A DNA stretch of 64,000 nucleotides, from positions 62,001 through 126,000 of the forward strand of contig NZ_BOLM01000004.1 in assembly GCF_016861605.1 (NCBI RefSeq), written 5' to 3'. Positions within the stretch are counted from its first letter, which is position 1; the number at the start of each line of letters is the position of its first letter. The translations under genes and the position numbers were made by a program. This document shows positions 51,588 through 60,286 of this stretch, piece after piece. Under the pieces are notes generated by a model. It was not told where the DNA came from, made no database searches, and was given only the letters and a program-made list of their open reading frames with translations. The DNA is from Levilactobacillus wangkuiensis (GTDB taxonomy: Bacteria; Bacillota; Bacilli; Lactobacillales; Lactobacillaceae).

Positions 51588-51905
51588 TTACTTACTTTCT
51601 GACTGACTCTTTGCGCTACTTGATGATTTCTGTTCGGACTCTTTTTTCTCGGATTCCTTTTTCTCTTTGTGCTTCTTCTGAACCTTACGCACCTGATCCG
51701 AAATCTGGGTTGACGGATTGACCGTCTTTTTCCCGGACAAATTAGACACTGGGTAGGCAATGAAGAGAACCACGGCAGAGATAATTAAGTAACGAATATT
51801 TTTCTTGCGGTCGCCGAGCGCTTGTGTAATTTGGAAGAAATAATAGATAAGTAAAATAGCCGCGAAAAAGACAATAGCCTCGGCAACGATATGAACGACA
51901 CCCAA
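51588..51905 (-). CDS. Small membrane protein with charged tail
   Basis: 105 residues: two membrane helices (VAEAIVFFAAILLIYYFFQI and NIRYLIISAVVLFIAYPV) and a highly charged Lys/Glu/Ser C-terminal coil. It starts with TTG at 51905, six bases after AGGAGGG. No known family. Confidence 0.7.
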   Translation of the reverse strand: MGVVHIVAEAIVFFAAILLIYYFFQITQALGDRKKNIRYLIISAVVLFIAYPVSNLSGKKTVNPSTQISDQVRKVQKKHKEKKESEKKESEQKSSSSAKSQSESK

Positions 51906-51983
51906 GGGAAACCCTCCTTCTGTGATTTAGCCTAACTTTACTGGAACGACCGGTCTCTGTCAACTAACGGCGCAGAACAGTGA

Positions 51984-52012
51984 TTGACACGGCTACGTTG
52001 CTTCTCTATAAT
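51984..52012 (+). promoter_or_regulatory. tRNA-Arg promoter
   Basis: Perfect consensus TTGACA, 17 bases, TATAAT, ending 21 bases before the tRNA. Confidence 0.92.
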
Positions 52013-52032
52013 TAAGGAGTTATTGGGATTTT

Positions 52033-52106
52033 GTCGCAATAGCTCAGCTGGATAGAGCAACGGTCTTCTAAACCGTAGGTCGAGGGTTCGAATCTCTCTT
52101 GCGACA
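52033..52106 (+). tRNA. tRNA-Arg (anticodon TCT)
   Basis: Acceptor GTCGCAA pairs with TTGCGAC, followed by the discriminator A. The anticodon arm is ACGGT-CTTCTAA-ACCGT (anticodon TCT, reads AGA/AGG) and the T arm contains GGTTCGAAT. The 3' CCA is not encoded. Single tRNA with a strong promoter and terminator at 52127-52157. Confidence 0.97.
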
Positions 52107-52126
52107 TCACAATTAAATGGGTTATC

Positions 52127-52157
52127 AAAAAGGTTGGGACCAGGTCCCAACCTTTTT
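52127..52157 (+). terminator. tRNA-Arg terminator
   Basis: AAAGGTTGGGACC pairs with GGTCCCAACCTTT, then TTCGT. Also usable by the minus-strand cytochrome b5-like gene. Confidence 0.9.
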
Positions 52158-52172
52158 CGTATCCATAACGAT

Positions 52173-52415
52173 TTAGTCTTCGTACTTGCCAACAACGGGT
52201 AAGTTCTTCAAAACCTTACGACCGTGAGGCGACTTGCCATCGATCACGCTGGTCAGTTCTTGACCGGCCAAGTTACCGTGGTGCTTGCCACCGGTCCAGG
52301 CTTCGACGCCACTGACATCGTACACGACGCCCGCAATCGCCACGTAGGCTGGTTGGCCATCTTGACCGTTAAACTTCGCTAATTCTGCTTGATTGAAAAC
52401 TTTTTCTTCACTCAC
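52173..52415 (-). CDS. Cytochrome b5-like heme/steroid-binding domain protein
   Basis: About 80 residues, almost only a cytochrome b5-like domain (FNQAELAKFNGQDGQPAYVA, VYDVSGVEAWTGGKHHGN). HPGG of classical b5 is changed to TGGKHHG; the His could still serve as an axial ligand. The GTG at 52415 is preferred over the GTG at 52424. The role of such small proteins in Firmicutes is unknown. Confidence 0.8.
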   Translation of the reverse strand: MSEEKVFNQAELAKFNGQDGQPAYVAIAGVVYDVSGVEAWTGGKHHGNLAGQELTSVIDGKSPHGRKVLKNLPVVGKYED

Positions 52416-52526
52416 ACAACTCACCGCCTAATAGATTTAGCCTTATCGTAAACTGAGTTGGCAAACAATACAAGTAATTCGCTTGTCAGGTGATAACCTT
52501 TGCGTAAATTTCAAAAATTTGGACGC

Positions 52527-52560
52527 AAAAAAACCACTAACCGAAGTCAGTGGTTTTTTA
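52527..52560 (-). terminator. csp terminator
   Basis: AAAAAACCACTGAC with GTTAGTGGTTTTTT on the minus strand. Confidence 0.88.
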
Positions 52561-52586
52561 CTAAGCACGATTTAGGCTAATGTAAA

Positions 52587-52790
52587 TTAGTCAACTACCG
52601 TAACGTTAGCAGCTTGTGGGCCACGGTCGCCTTGTTCTACATCAAGGGATACGTGTTGGCCTTCTTCAAGAGTCTTGAAGCCTTCGCTGTTGATAGCGGA
52701 GAAGTGAACGAAAACGTCTGAGCCGTTTTCCAAAGTGATGAAGCCGTAACCTTTATCAGCGTTGAACCATTTAACAGTACCTTGTTCCAT
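52587..52790 (-). CDS. csp: Cold-shock protein, CspA family
   Basis: 67-residue single-stranded nucleic-acid-binding OB fold with RNP1 KGYGFI and RNP2 VFVHF, an RNA chaperone. The ATG at 52790 is the family start; GGAGG lies ten bases ahead. A long leader of at least 100 nt, as usual for csp genes, is expected upstream. Confidence 0.95.
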   Translation of the reverse strand: MEQGTVKWFNADKGYGFITLENGSDVFVHFSAINSEGFKTLEEGQHVSLDVEQGDRGPQAANVTVVD

Positions 52791-52977
52791 AAGAATGAAA
52801 CCTCCATGCGCATAGCGCAATAATATTTGCATTTGAAAGCTGGGGTAAAAAGGAGCCATTCTTATAAGAACGTCGAGCCTTTACTTCCGAACCATAAATA
52901 CATTAGTCATAGAATAACAGGTATTCCCGAGAATAGCAAATGCAAAGTGTCGAAATCGGCAAACTTTTTAGCGACCC

Positions 52978-53592
52978 CTATAAAGCATTCACTGTTAACC
53001 ATGTTTGTGCCGCAAGCACCTCATGCGGCGTCAGCTGGTGAGTTCCGCCCGTTATTTCCATCGTCGTTTCCGCCTGAATCTCGTCAAAACTTTTTAAAAC
53101 TTTTTTTACCGTGGCGACCGTTACCAGCGGATCATGTTCCCCCGCCGACAGCCAAGCCCGATAACCGGGTCGCTGAACTGGCAACGCCACTGGTAACTGC
53201 AACGGATGGAAGAGCAACGCCGCCTGCCCCGGAATTTGCCCCGTTAGGACCCCGTAGGCAGCCATGGCCGCACCATTTGAATAACCGACCACCACCAGCC
53301 GCTCAGCGTCCCAGCGGTGCTCCTGGCAGACCTGCTGGACCTGCTCGCCCAACCAGTTGGCCTCTTCAGCGATTTGCGCCGGGTTCACGGGTCCCGCCGC
53401 CGTTTGCGAATAATATTGCCGTTGCGCGCCAACACCCTGCCGGCCCGCAATCGTGATCAATGGACTCTGCGGGGCCAAACGCCGACCAAACGTCAACATT
53501 TCCTGATTCGTCCCGCCAGTTCCCTGCAAGAGCAGGAGTGGGGCTGCCGTATTGGCGCCGGGCATCGTTTCAATTAAATCCGTTTCCGTCAT
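52978..53592 (-). CDS. Carboxylesterase / phospholipase, alpha-beta hydrolase
   Basis: 204 residues. Nucleophile elbow GYSNGAAMA near residue 98, Asp in AGEHDPLVT and His in GGTHQLTPHE complete the triad expected for the carboxylesterase/YpfH family. It probably hydrolyses short acyl or aryl esters. It begins 12 nt after the gene at 53604, as part of a two-gene unit. Confidence 0.85.
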   Translation of the reverse strand: MTETDLIETMPGANTAAPLLLLQGTGGTNQEMLTFGRRLAPQSPLITIAGRQGVGAQRQYYSQTAAGPVNPAQIAEEANWLGEQVQQVCQEHRWDAERLVVVGYSNGAAMAAYGVLTGQIPGQAALLFHPLQLPVALPVQRPGYRAWLSAGEHDPLVTVATVKKVLKSFDEIQAETTMEITGGTHQLTPHEVLAAQTWLTVNAL

Positions 53593-53603
53593 CGGTCAGC
53601 CTC

Positions 53604-53924
53604 CTAACGTTGGACGATGATTTCAATCTGGCCCTTCTGGGGCGCAAAATTCAAGCCTTCACACGTTTCCGTTAAGATTTTGCCGTATTCGCTCAGCACG
53701 TCCACGGGTAACGGCGTGTGCGTTCGTAAGTGTTCAATTAACTCATCGGCTGATTCTAAATCTGCCAGCGTGACAAACAGTAAGGCGTTATTGATCAAGT
53801 CATGCAACAAATCGGTTAATAAGCCATTTGGCTTGCCAACTTTATCGGTGATGACGACCTGGTTGCTTTCTACTTCCTGGTGATTTACCGAAATATGCTT
53901 CAATACATCAAAAATCGTTTGCAT
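53604..53924 (-). CDS. Hypothetical protein
   Basis: 106 residues, soluble, mixed alpha/beta composition (MQTIFDVLKHISVNHQEVES at the start, FAPQKGQIEIIVQ at the end). No family recognised. It is just upstream of the esterase gene, and the two are likely co-expressed. Confidence 0.65.
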   Translation of the reverse strand: MQTIFDVLKHISVNHQEVESNQVVITDKVGKPNGLLTDLLHDLINNALLFVTLADLESADELIEHLRTHTPLPVDVLSEYGKILTETCEGLNFAPQKGQIEIIVQR

Positions 53925-54012
53925 GCCCAGTCACTCCTTCGTAGGTTATTCCCCAAAACGACAGTCTTTTTCTAATTAACTCGATGATACTGCAATTTCG
54001 CCCGCACGGAAA

Positions 54013-55152
54013 CTAATTCTTGGGAAATGCCTGTGGATGGCCCTGATTTTGGTAGCGCGTCATGATTTTTTCCTGCACCTTGGGCAGTGGTAAGGCCCGA
54101 ATCTCGGCTGCCGGCACCCATTTACCAGGGTAAAAAGTCAGTGATGGCGTCGTCGCTAGTTCCGCGACCAGTAGCTTCACCTGCCAGCGTTGGTGGGTGT
54201 AGGTGTGACTGACGGGCTGCCCGCTGACTGCCGTGAGGCCGATGGGGAGCTGATAGTCCGTTGAAAATTGTTGCTCCAATGCCGCAATGTCCGTCTCTAA
54301 CGTGGGCACATCCACCGGCACGGCCTCGCGGAGCTCTGCCTGAATCACCAACGGAAACGTCCAGTAGCCCGTCAACATTTGGTTAGCATCCCGCTGAACC
54401 ATCAGGTACCCCGCGGGCGAATGGACAATCAGACCATAATACGGCATCAATTTTGGCCGCGGCGCCTTGGTCTTCACTGGAAATTCGTCCACCCGGTCTT
54501 CCTGGTAAGCGGCGTCAAACTCACGGACCGGCGAATGGGCCGGATCAGAATTTTTCGCCGTCATATAGCTGGAGCCTAGGTCCATGATGGCTTGGTTAAA
54601 AGCGCCCGGCCGCTTCGGATCAACGATGGGCTGAATCACCTGTTCAAAAATTTTCCGTGTCTGCGGCTTGGCGATATCATCGTCAATCAGTAACAGCCGT
54701 GAAAAAACGCGAAAGGCATTGCCATCGACCGCCGGAACCACTTCACCAAACGCAATACTGGCGATGGCGCCGGCCGTGTAGGGGCCGATGCCGACTAAAT
54801 CAGCCAGACCAGCCGCGGTCCGGGGCCACTCCCCGTGATAGTCGTTGACCAACTGCTGTGCCGCGCGTTGTAGATTCCGCGCCCGCGAATAGTACCCAAG
54901 TCCCTGCCAGGCCTTCAAGAGGTCCGCTTGTTCGGCATTGGCCAACGCCGTGACCGTGGGAAAGGTCGCCATAAAATTCTCGTAATACGGAATCACCGTA
55001 TTGACCTGCGTCTGTTGCAACATGATCTCACTGACCCAAACGTGATAGGGCTCGTGGTCCCGCCGCCACGGCAGATCCCGCCCCTCTTGATCATACCAAG
55101 CCAACAACGTCCGGCGAAAATCCCGGATGGTGGCTGCCGACCATTTTTCCAT
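54013..55152 (-). CDS. mutY: A/G-specific adenine glycosylase, iron-sulfur-free form
   Basis: Removes adenine mispaired with 8-oxoguanine. The catalytic part has EIMLQQTQV (catalytic Glu), the helix-hairpin-helix GIGPYTAGAIASI, and the catalytic Asp in AVDGNAFRV. A C-terminal NUDIX-like domain (VQRDANQMLTGYW) recognises oxoG. The four cysteines that hold the [4Fe-4S] cluster in most MutY proteins are absent: that region reads GSSYMTAKNSDPAHSPVREF. Clusterless MutY is known from lactic acid bacteria. Confidence 0.93.
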   Translation of the reverse strand: MEKWSAATIRDFRRTLLAWYDQEGRDLPWRRDHEPYHVWVSEIMLQQTQVNTVIPYYENFMATFPTVTALANAEQADLLKAWQGLGYYSRARNLQRAAQQLVNDYHGEWPRTAAGLADLVGIGPYTAGAIASIAFGEVVPAVDGNAFRVFSRLLLIDDDIAKPQTRKIFEQVIQPIVDPKRPGAFNQAIMDLGSSYMTAKNSDPAHSPVREFDAAYQEDRVDEFPVKTKAPRPKLMPYYGLIVHSPAGYLMVQRDANQMLTGYWTFPLVIQAELREAVPVDVPTLETDIAALEQQFSTDYQLPIGLTAVSGQPVSHTYTHQRWQVKLLVAELATTPSLTFYPGKWVPAAEIRALPLPKVQEKIMTRYQNQGHPQAFPKN

Positions 55153-55474
55153 CAGCTGACCCCTTCTTTCGTTCTAATTTACGAAACCTTTTTCCTATTC
55201 TAGCGAATTCGCCCACCCGGAACAAGTAAAGCTTGACGTCCCCCCACGACTCCCCTATCATCAGTGAGGAATGACAACATAGGTAGAAACACCGACAAGG
55301 TTGACTGCCTAGTGGAGCAATGATTGTTGATTATTAGTCAGTTGTTGGGTAAGGCTTGATTGCCAAGTTAAATCACAACTCAGAACAATTAATTGATCTA
55401 TCAATTCAACTGACTACACCTAACTCAATTAAACAAGTTTTAGACATTAGGATAACAAACACACAAAACTGAAC
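55153..55474. other. Intergenic stretch between mutY and the next element
   Basis: No gene seen. It holds the mutY promoter region and the AT-rich flank of the class B element at 55475. Confidence 0.4.
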
Positions 55475-55689
55475 GGGTTAAACCCGTGTCAGCCGCAGGG
55501 CTGGTGAAAATGGGCTCAGCCGTGGGAGTTGCCTTAGCGGGTCCCCCGCTTAGGCAACTGCTATCTTTGAGACGTGAACTTCGGCTCAAAGTAAGTCTGG
55601 AGACCGCCCTTCGGCTCCAGACGTGCGCCCACAGCCCCACGGCCCATTTTCACCAGCCCGGAGGCGCATGACAAAGACCGGTTTAACCC
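55475..55689 (+). ncRNA. Structured intergenic element, class B, with perfect 10-bp outer helix
   Basis: Plus strand, textbook copy. GGGTTAAACC pairs with GGTTTAACCC; TGTCAGCC-GCA-GGGCTGGTGAAAATGGGC pairs with GCCCATTTTCACCAGCCC-GGA-GGC...TGACA. Then GTTGCCTTAGCGGG/CCCGCTTAGGCAAC, CTTTGAG/CTCAAAG and GTCTGGAGACCG/CGGCTCCAGAC hairpins. It ends 30 nt before the oppA-like start, so it should lie in that mRNA leader. Confidence 0.9.
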
Positions 55690-55719
55690 AAGAGACTATG
55701 ACATAACGGAGTGGTAAAC

Positions 55720-57372
55720 GTGAAACGTTGGCGATTCTTTCTAATATTAATCCTATGTACCAGCTTAGCCGGCTGCCAGATGGCCAAGGAAACGCATACG
55801 ACCAGTGACAGCAAGGGCGTCATGACCCGCAAACAGGTCGTCACCCTGGCCACCTCACGGCCCCTGACGACGCTGGATACCGACAAGCTTACCCAATTTG
55901 GGCGGCTGAACAACACCATTGAAGGCCTCTATTCAACGACTGGCGAGGGCCAAGCTGAACTGGCACTGGCTAAAAAGGTCAAGGTGACCAATCATAAGAA
56001 GACCTACACCTTTACCCTCTGGCGCGATTCCCACTGGAGCAACGGTGACCTTATCACGGCCCACGACTTCGTTTATTCCTGGCAACGGGCCCTGTCCCCC
56101 ACGACCAAGGCGCCGAACGCCGACCTCTTTGTCGGGATGCAAAACGCGCGCCAAATTCTCGATGGCAAGTTGCCCGCGACTAAACTGGGCGTGAGCGCAC
56201 CGAGTCGTTTCACATTAGTCGTCCATCTGGATCACCCCATGGCGGAGCTGCCACAACGACTGACGTTCCCCCTGTTTGGCCCGCAAAATGAGCGTACCGC
56301 CATTAAGTATGGCAACAAGTACGCGACTAAGCCACAGTACCAAGTCTACGCCGGTCCGTTCATGGTCGCCAGCAAGGGCAACACCGCCCAGCACTGGCAC
56401 ATGATTCCCAACCCGCATTACTGGGACCGCGAGCACGTCTACCTCCAGCGCATCAACGTGGATGTTTACCATAGCAACGCCAAGATGTGGACGGATTACC
56501 GCAAGGGCACGCTCGATGAGGTCCGCTTGCTGGGCAAGGCCAACATTAAATCGTTTGAAAAACAGGCCGCCTACACCGCGCGACCGTACTCGAAAATGGT
56601 GCTGTTAAACTATCGTCAGGCCGGACCGAAATCGACGGTCAATCAATTACTCCGCCAACGAATCGCCCGGTTAGCTATTTCTCACGCCATCGATCGACAG
56701 AAACTGGGCACCGCCTCTTATGGCAGCACCTCGCTTCCCGCCCAGGGTATCGTCCCCGCCGGTCTGAGTCGCGGCCAACGAGGCACGTCAGATTTCGCGG
56801 CCACCCAACCGCAACAGCAAACACTGAAATTGAATTTACCATTGGCTAAAAAGCTCTGGCAGACGGCCAAGAAACGGGCTGGTGTCAAACACCTCACGCT
56901 GACCCTGAGCTACCTGGACGCCACCTACAGCTACAAGATTGCCCACACGTTGCAGCAACAGCTGACCGCAGCCTTGCCGGGCCTGACGATTCGGTTGGTG
57001 CCCCGTGAATGGTCCGTCGACGAACTCCCGGAACCGACCAGCACTGATTTAACGTTGACGACCCAGCACGCGCAGTACGCCGACCCGCTGTCGATGTTGG
57101 CGCTCTTTACCAGCACCAGCATGGCCAACACGGGGAAATGGTCGAACACCACGTACGACCAGCTGATTGCCCAGGCCAGCACGGCGCCCGCCTTTAACAG
57201 TACGCGCTGGAAAACCCTGCTCAAGGCAGACGGTGTGTTGATGAAGTCCCAAGGCGTCACGCCCCTCTTTCAACCAGCCAGCACCTACCTCGTCAACCCC
57301 AAGCTCAACGGGGTGCAGTACAATACGGTTGGCACGCAATCCAACTTTAAGGGTGCTTACTTCGTGAAGTAA
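55720..57372 (+). CDS. Peptide ABC transporter substrate-binding lipoprotein (OppA family)
   Basis: About 550 residues, SBP_bac_5 family, binding oligopeptides outside the membrane. The signal sequence ends in a lipobox (SLAGC near residue 20). The conserved FTLWRDSHWSNGDLITAHDFVYSW segment is present. The GTG at 55720 has GGAG eight bases ahead. No permease or ATPase genes follow, so this is an orphan binding protein that must use a transporter encoded elsewhere. Confidence 0.9.
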   Translation: MKRWRFFLILILCTSLAGCQMAKETHTTSDSKGVMTRKQVVTLATSRPLTTLDTDKLTQFGRLNNTIEGLYSTTGEGQAELALAKKVKVTNHKKTYTFTLWRDSHWSNGDLITAHDFVYSWQRALSPTTKAPNADLFVGMQNARQILDGKLPATKLGVSAPSRFTLVVHLDHPMAELPQRLTFPLFGPQNERTAIKYGNKYATKPQYQVYAGPFMVASKGNTAQHWHMIPNPHYWDREHVYLQRINVDVYHSNAKMWTDYRKGTLDEVRLLGKANIKSFEKQAAYTARPYSKMVLLNYRQAGPKSTVNQLLRQRIARLAISHAIDRQKLGTASYGSTSLPAQGIVPAGLSRGQRGTSDFAATQPQQQTLKLNLPLAKKLWQTAKKRAGVKHLTLTLSYLDATYSYKIAHTLQQQLTAALPGLTIRLVPREWSVDELPEPTSTDLTLTTQHAQYADPLSMLALFTSTSMANTGKWSNTTYDQLIAQASTAPAFNSTRWKTLLKADGVLMKSQGVTPLFQPASTYLVNPKLNGVQYNTVGTQSNFKGAYFVK

Positions 57373-57392
57373 TTGACTCAATACTAGTTGTC

Positions 57393-57453
57393 AAAAAAAG
57401 ATATGATACACCTGAGGCTTGCGTTATGCTCCCAGGTGCATCATATCTTTTTT
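57393..57453. terminator. Terminator between oppA-like and fic genes
   Basis: AAAGATATGATACACCTG pairs with CAGGTGCATCATATCTTT (one mismatch), then TTTT. Bidirectional. Confidence 0.88.
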
Positions 57454-57478
57454 GCCGCTAATATTGGCCTGTCGTCCG

Positions 57479-58321
57479 TTAGTCATTATCTTTATCCTGC
57501 AAAAATTTCTCGAACCGCGGATCAACGTCATTCTTAGCGTCTTCCTGATTTTTTTCATTGAGTTCAAGAATACTGATTCGCTGCGCCAACGTTTTGCGTA
57601 CGTAATCACTGATTAAGATTTCAAATGGTTGTAGATTGCCACTTTCACGAGAAGCGGCCAAATCTTCCATGTAGATGGTCCGTGCTTCTTTATCCGGTTG
57701 AACATTGATGACCGGGTAACCGGCTTGAGTCAACGCCATATTCATCAACAAACGTGCCGTTCGCCCGTTACCATCAGCAAAGGGATGAATTGAAACGAAC
57801 CTTTGATGCAAATCAGCAGCGAACTGAACCGGATGTAGGGTCTTCTGCTCCGTGTGCGCCCAGTCAATCAACTGGTCCATTTGCGGGGCAATATCAAATG
57901 GCGCGACATAGGGCTTGTCTTCGCTGCCAAACGGCCATGCCGCTAAAATTCGGTAGACTCCCGCGTTTGCCTTGTCATTAGTCGTTTGCAGGGTCACGAT
58001 GCGATTTAGTGTGCGAATCAAGGTGGAGCTTAACGGCGTCTGTTGACTAGCTAGTTCCATCATGTATTCGTAAGCTTCATTCAGATCTAACGTTTCGAGG
58101 ACATCTTTAACGGGAACGCCATGGATGGTCATGCCTGTATTCAGAATTGAGGCAGTTTCATAGCGAGTTAATGTGTTTCCTTCAATGGCATTAGATGACC
58201 AGACATGTTCGATACGGACACGCTGATCCAATTCTTTAACTTGCTCAACTGATAAGGGCCGAAAAGTATCCATTTTTGCTTTAAGTTCGCTAATTTCTGC
58301 AAGTTTTTCTTCGATTGGCAT
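57479..58321 (-). CDS. Fic/DOC family protein, class II (N-terminal inhibitory helix)
   Basis: AMP-transferase or related nucleotidyl transferase. The 280-residue protein has the active-site motif HPFADGNGRTARLL near residue 195. It also has an N-terminal SSNAIEGN sequence near 50 that fits the (S/T)xxxE(G/N) inhibitory motif, which blocks ATP binding until relieved. The ATG at 58321 follows AAGGAG. No antitoxin partner is needed in this class. The target is unknown. Confidence 0.88.
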   Translation of the reverse strand: MPIEEKLAEISELKAKMDTFRPLSVEQVKELDQRVRIEHVWSSNAIEGNTLTRYETASILNTGMTIHGVPVKDVLETLDLNEAYEYMMELASQQTPLSSTLIRTLNRIVTLQTTNDKANAGVYRILAAWPFGSEDKPYVAPFDIAPQMDQLIDWAHTEQKTLHPVQFAADLHQRFVSIHPFADGNGRTARLLMNMALTQAGYPVINVQPDKEARTIYMEDLAASRESGNLQPFEILISDYVRKTLAQRISILELNEKNQEDAKNDVDPRFEKFLQDKDND

Positions 58322-58483
58322 TAGAATTTCAACTCCTTTTGGCAAATTATATTGCCACTATTATAGCAAATAAGACGACCGAAACGTTATCGGTCGTCTT
58401 AAAGTCTAGTCAAATTATCGGAACAAACGACTTAGTAAACGGGCAGGTAAGCTGCGAGTTGTCACCAACTTAATTCGCTACGA

Positions 58484-58798
58484 TTAACTCGGCAGTTTAG
58501 CCATGGCAACTTGTACCAGATCTTCACTGACAAATTCACTAGTCAGCCGCTGCATTGGCGTGTAGTCGTGCCGCTCCTTGTAGGCGACCGGATAGGCAGC
58601 GACCACCGCCACCTTCAAGTGATTTTCGGTCAGAAAAATTTGACCGGTCCCCTTGTACTTGCCCTTGCTGTGGCGGCCGGTGCGCCAGGAATGGAGCTTG
58701 AAATCGCCATCCGGTTCACGTTTGATTTCGTACTCGCCGGAGGCATTGGCCTGCACGGGCACTCCGACGTACTGGTTCACGTCGTACTTGGCCTTCAT
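58484..58798 (-). CDS. Hypothetical protein coupled to lplA
   Basis: 104 residues, basic, rich in beta-strands by composition (MKAKYDVNQYVGVPVQANAS). Its ATG overlaps the lplA stop (ATGA), so translation is coupled. No domain recognised. A role in lipoyl metabolism is only guilt by association. Confidence 0.65.
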   Translation of the reverse strand: MKAKYDVNQYVGVPVQANASGEYEIKREPDGDFKLHSWRTGRHSKGKYKGTGQIFLTENHLKVAVVAAYPVAYKERHDYTPMQRLTSEFVSEDLVQVAMAKLPS

Positions 58799-59835
58799 CG
58801 CGCCGCCTCCTCAGTGAATACCTGAACAAGTGGCGCAATGGCATCCGCGCCCAACACGGCCGCCACATCTGGCTGCGTCAATACGGCTTCGACTGCGGCT
58901 GGTGTGGCGTCGATACCGGTCAGCTGTTCCGAAATGGCGTGTAGTTGTGCAGGCGTACCGATTGCGCCAAATAACATAGCCGTCCGCAATTTGCCAGCAT
59001 GGCGGGTGAAGTTGACGTGCAACTCACCGTTGACGACCGTCAGCTTATGATATTCCCGGAAACCAGGATTGGCGCCGTAGTTCCAGGCATCCGTATCATA
59101 CTTTTCGGTCAGCCGTTGATCGATCACGGCCCAGTCCTTGTCGCTCAAGTGATACGTTTCGATTTGATCTAAGCTATCGACTTCAAAAATGTGGCAGAGT
59201 AAGGCTTCCTTGAACGCTTGAATATCCAAGTCCCGGTATTCTGGGGCCAGGTACTGCCGCAGGTTGGTAATCGCCACCCGGTTGGAATCGACGCCGCGGT
59301 GAGGCCGATCGCTGGCTGGCAAAAGGGAGGCGTGGGCCGCATCCACGTTCAGGTCGTACATAATGGTCCCGCCGGCCGCGTAGCCTTCCCCATTTTTAAA
59401 CATGGTCATGCCAGAAAATTTCTTACCGTCGACCGTCAAGGCACTCTTGTTGCTGATGCCCAGGTCGGCCACACCCATCGCCTTGAGCGCCCGCAAAACG
59501 GGTTCGGCAAAGACCGTGTAGTCCCCAAATTTCGACCCATCTTGCGGATCACCATTAATGATGTGCTCGAAAATCAGGTTGCGTTCATCATGGTAAACGG
59601 CCCCACCACCAGACGTTCGCCGCACCAGTTGCACGTGGTTCTGTTCTAAATAGTGGAAATCAACCTCGGCCCCCACCGTTTGGTTAATGCCAACGATGAC
59701 GGCCGGTTGGTTGACGTACATCATCAGGCCGTGGCCGGGTAATTTTAAATCGTTGACTAAGTAGTTGTCGATGGATTGATTGACGATGGCATCGGTCACG
59801 ACTTGGCCGTTGCGATTGGTATCGATTAAAAACAT
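58795..59835 (-). CDS. lplA: Lipoate-protein ligase A
   Basis: Attaches free lipoate to a lysine of lipoyl domains through lipoyl-AMP. The 346-residue two-domain protein has RRTSGGGAVYHDE near residue 75 and the lysine segment GKKFSGMTMF near 135; the C-terminal accessory domain is present. The ATG at 59835 follows GGGAGCG. The GcvH-like gene at 60695 lies on the opposite side of two structured elements and is a likely substrate. A class C element lies in its leader. Confidence 0.9.
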   Translation of the reverse strand: MFLIDTNRNGQVVTDAIVNQSIDNYLVNDLKLPGHGLMMYVNQPAVIVGINQTVGAEVDFHYLEQNHVQLVRRTSGGGAVYHDERNLIFEHIINGDPQDGSKFGDYTVFAEPVLRALKAMGVADLGISNKSALTVDGKKFSGMTMFKNGEGYAAGGTIMYDLNVDAAHASLLPASDRPHRGVDSNRVAITNLRQYLAPEYRDLDIQAFKEALLCHIFEVDSLDQIETYHLSDKDWAVIDQRLTEKYDTDAWNYGANPGFREYHKLTVVNGELHVNFTRHAGKLRTAMLFGAIGTPAQLHAISEQLTGIDATPAAVEAVLTQPDVAAVLGADAIAPLVQVFTEEAAR

Positions 59836-59899
59836 TTCAGGTAACGCTCCCTTCAGGTAAGTGTTGTGCAAGTTGGTGTCTGCGGCTGACAGGATTCCG

Positions 59900-60117
59900 C
59901 CTTGGGTTTCTGATTCCGCCTGCGGTCGTTAGGTATCTTCACCCTATGGGACCCGTCTGAAGCCTAAGAACCGGTCTTCAGACTCGGTTGGGGGCCTTGC
60001 AAAATCACAAGTCCCCCAACACGGTCCGTGCTGTAAGGCTGGGAAAAAACGCCCAGTCTAACATCACTATCACAGGGTTCGACACCTAACGACCTCCGGC
60101 TCCACCAGAAATCCAAG
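59900..60117 (-). ncRNA. Structured intergenic element, class C
   Basis: Minus strand. Outer TTGGATTTCTG/CAGAAACCCAA pairing (with one G-U), then GCC-GGA-GGTCGTTAGGTGT with ATACCTAACGACC-GCA-GGC. CCTGTGATAGTG and the apical GACTGGGCG/CCCAGCC arm follow, then the GTCTGAAGACCG/CTTCAGAC hairpin. The 3' end is about 65 nt from the lplA start, co-directional. Divergent partner of the class A copy at 60287. Confidence 0.85.
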
Positions 60118-60286
60118 TCTCCGTCGGCCTAAACACCAACGGCAACAACACACCGTTCTGTTCATCTTATTATTTTTGTTTACAATTTCTAGCGGTCTTA
60201 ATTGTTACCGAGACACGTCAATTCACTAAACAACGCCTCACTAACAATTATTCAATCAGTCGCTCGTGTCCGGGCTAAACCAGTGC

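Noticed and set aside
52033-52106. Prophage attachment at the tRNA-Arg gene
   Set aside because: No integrase gene and no repeated tRNA 3' end were found nearby.
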